A DNA stretch of 64,000 bases from Unio delphinus. Taxonomy: Eukaryota; Mollusca; Bivalvia; Unionida; Unionidae. The notes beneath the pieces were generated by a model. That model ran no database searches and was not told the DNA's origin. It saw only the letters and a list, made by a program, of their open reading frames with translations. Of this stretch, positions 62,437-64,000 are shown piece by piece; position 1 is the first letter of the stretch; every line of letters begins with the position of its first letter. Made by a program: the position numbers and the translations under genes. The stretch covers positions 17,391,001-17,455,000 of the forward strand of contig JAQISU010000081.1 of the NCBI GenBank assembly GCA_029339505.1, given 5' to 3'.

Positions 62437-64000
62437 TTATTCTGTAGAACCCGGGTTACGATTATGGCCGAAAACTATTTTTTAGCGCAAAAGATATCTG
62501 GCTCCCAAGGCCGTGGCAACCTCCACCCCCACCCCGTCTTAATGCGCTATTGGATTCATTTATGGATTAAAAAACAATGATTTACTCACTGATTGGCGTA
62601 TAAGTTATATATTTGTTCGTACTGTACGTTATGTTCACGGACACTACATAATATTGTTCATTGGCCATCTATTAAATGTGATGCATTTATTAAACAAATG
62701 GATCATGGCACAGCAATTTCGATTGTATGCGGCATGCTTGCTTGTATCTGACCACTGATTATCGTAGAGCCAGAGAACAAGTCTACAGGTGGGAGAATAA
62801 GAAAAAGAGTATTGACTGTTTTACTTGCAACCTTGGCTATAGATGGATTGAATTTTCTTCCATTATACAGATCATAAACTTTATTGAATGTACTGTAGTT
62901 AATAACAAAATATTTTCTTTTATTCTGAAATCCTGTATTCAAAAGGTAAAAATTATGCGCTGAACTCCTTTTTTCAAGGCTGTAAAAATTATCTAACTCG
63001 ATTAAGTGGAGCCATGTGTTTCTTGTCCTCCAGTATAATTTATAATTATTTCTATTTTTAATATACTGACATTAAGTGTTATGAGAAATGAATTAGTGAT
63101 CCGATTCCTACACACGTACATGTACAAAATGTACCGGTATGTGCATTTATTGTCCATCTTATGTGTCCAGGTGATTTGATTGGTAGCTCGTAATCATTAT
63201 ACAATGGTGTACATGCATTTGGAGGGATAACTTTACAACAATGGTTTTGCAAAACGTATGCATCCATCATTCACGTTTTTTCCAAAACGTGATATAACTA
63301 GCTTGGTCCAATTGACGGTTCAATCACCTAATCTTTCGATTCTGAAAACCATTATCTTAATAAAACTGACCCAACTAAAATAAAACGACATTAACCAAAT
63401 AAATAAAACAAACCAATAAGTAGTACGTCTGATTGGCTAATGATTTTTTTTAATAATCAAAGGAAGTACTTTTAGTTGTTTCTGACTTGAACATAAGAGT
63501 GTTTTTAGATCAGCCCATCTTTCTCCACGAGCGAGAGGATGAACCTTGGATATGCATTCCGTATACATCTTATATAACTTGCCATCCTTTAAAAATCTCT
63601 TTATCAATAAAGATGGGATATTTTATTTCGAATTGTAACAGTTTAGACTCACGAGAGAACTAATAGGAAAATATATATCATTTTGGAATTACATGGTACA
63701 AACTCAATTGAAGAATACAGTATTACATGTACATGTAAAGATAGCATCGTGTGTTATAACGTATTCAGACACAACATACATATACTGAGCAAAGAAGTCA
63801 ATTTTAATCATCTATCCTAAAAAAAATGTACATTCAAAACTAATGTGAATTTCGAGGCCTAATTCATGTTTATCACATACGTTACATTCTTCTCTAGAAG
63901 TATCCGCCAGACTACCAGTTTATATTTGTCAGTGACTGTAGGAGGTTCTAAATTTAAAATTCTGTAATATCGTAATAAGCCAAAGTGCTATAGTTACCTG
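62437..64000. other. AT-rich sequence without a recognisable gene
   Basis: Overlapping open frames on both strands at 62703-62963 and one at 63079-63270 (-) have no recognised domain. No tandem repeat or SINE recognised up to the window end. Confidence 0.45.

Overview
This is a AT-rich animal genomic window dominated by transposable elements, simple repeats and tandem arrays. I found no exon set that supports a host protein gene, and no rRNA, tRNA gene or CRISPR. A prokaryotic origin is excluded by tRNA-derived SINEs with target-site duplications, non-LTR retrotransposon fragments, hAT and MULE DNA transposons, and very long (TA)n, (CA)n, (GA)n, (GATA)n and trinucleotide microsatellites. SINE-1 copies end in a segment reading TGGCGTTAAACCCTACAACA. 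It resembles the 3' ends of known molluscan SINEs, so a mollusc is my best guess (inference; the species cannot be named from sequence alone). The window is probably intergenic or one large intron.

Layout. 0-5 kb: a LINE-A fragment cut off by a (TTA)n array, then a 1.3-kb minisatellite of 30-bp units. 5-10 kb: an 80-bp satellite, then a LINE-B fragment split by a SINE-1, then a block that recurs near 32 kb. 10-21 kb: several SINE-1 copies, one SINE-2, a 240-bp inverted-repeat element and a 57-bp satellite. 21.98-23.79 kb: a 1.8-kb non-autonomous hAT with a perfect 8-bp duplication. 24-28 kb: a 44-bp tandem array and the longest LINE-A copy, carrying endonuclease, reverse transcriptase and 3' end and finishing in a (TA)n array. 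29-33 kb: two SINE-1 copies with clear target-site duplications and a 116-bp foldback. 33.9-36.9 kb: an A/C-rich minisatellite and a decayed MULE transposase. 39-41 kb: a LINE-A endonuclease fragment and further SINE-1s. 42.2-44.8 kb: a candidate DNA transposon with long imperfect terminal inverted repeats and two helix-turn-helix-like remnants. 45-47.4 kb: a 39-bp satellite, then a threefold 162-bp repeat with a 471-bp hAT inserted in the middle copy. 48-54 kb: an RT remnant, a (CTAT)n array, a foldback element, a trinucleotide-repeat complex, and a 500-bp paralogous pair, one member abutting a SINE-2. 54-64 kb: mostly AT-rich unannotated DNA with SINE-1, SINE-2 and microsatellites.

Nothing here works together as a pathway. 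The biology is insertion history. The autonomous elements seen (LINE-A, LINE-B, LINE-C, MULE) are all broken by stops, frameshifts or truncation. The non-autonomous ones (SINE-1, SINE-2, hAT and foldback elements) are short, and several still have recognisable duplications. All coordinates and repeat periods were read by eye; element ends without a target-site duplication are approximate.
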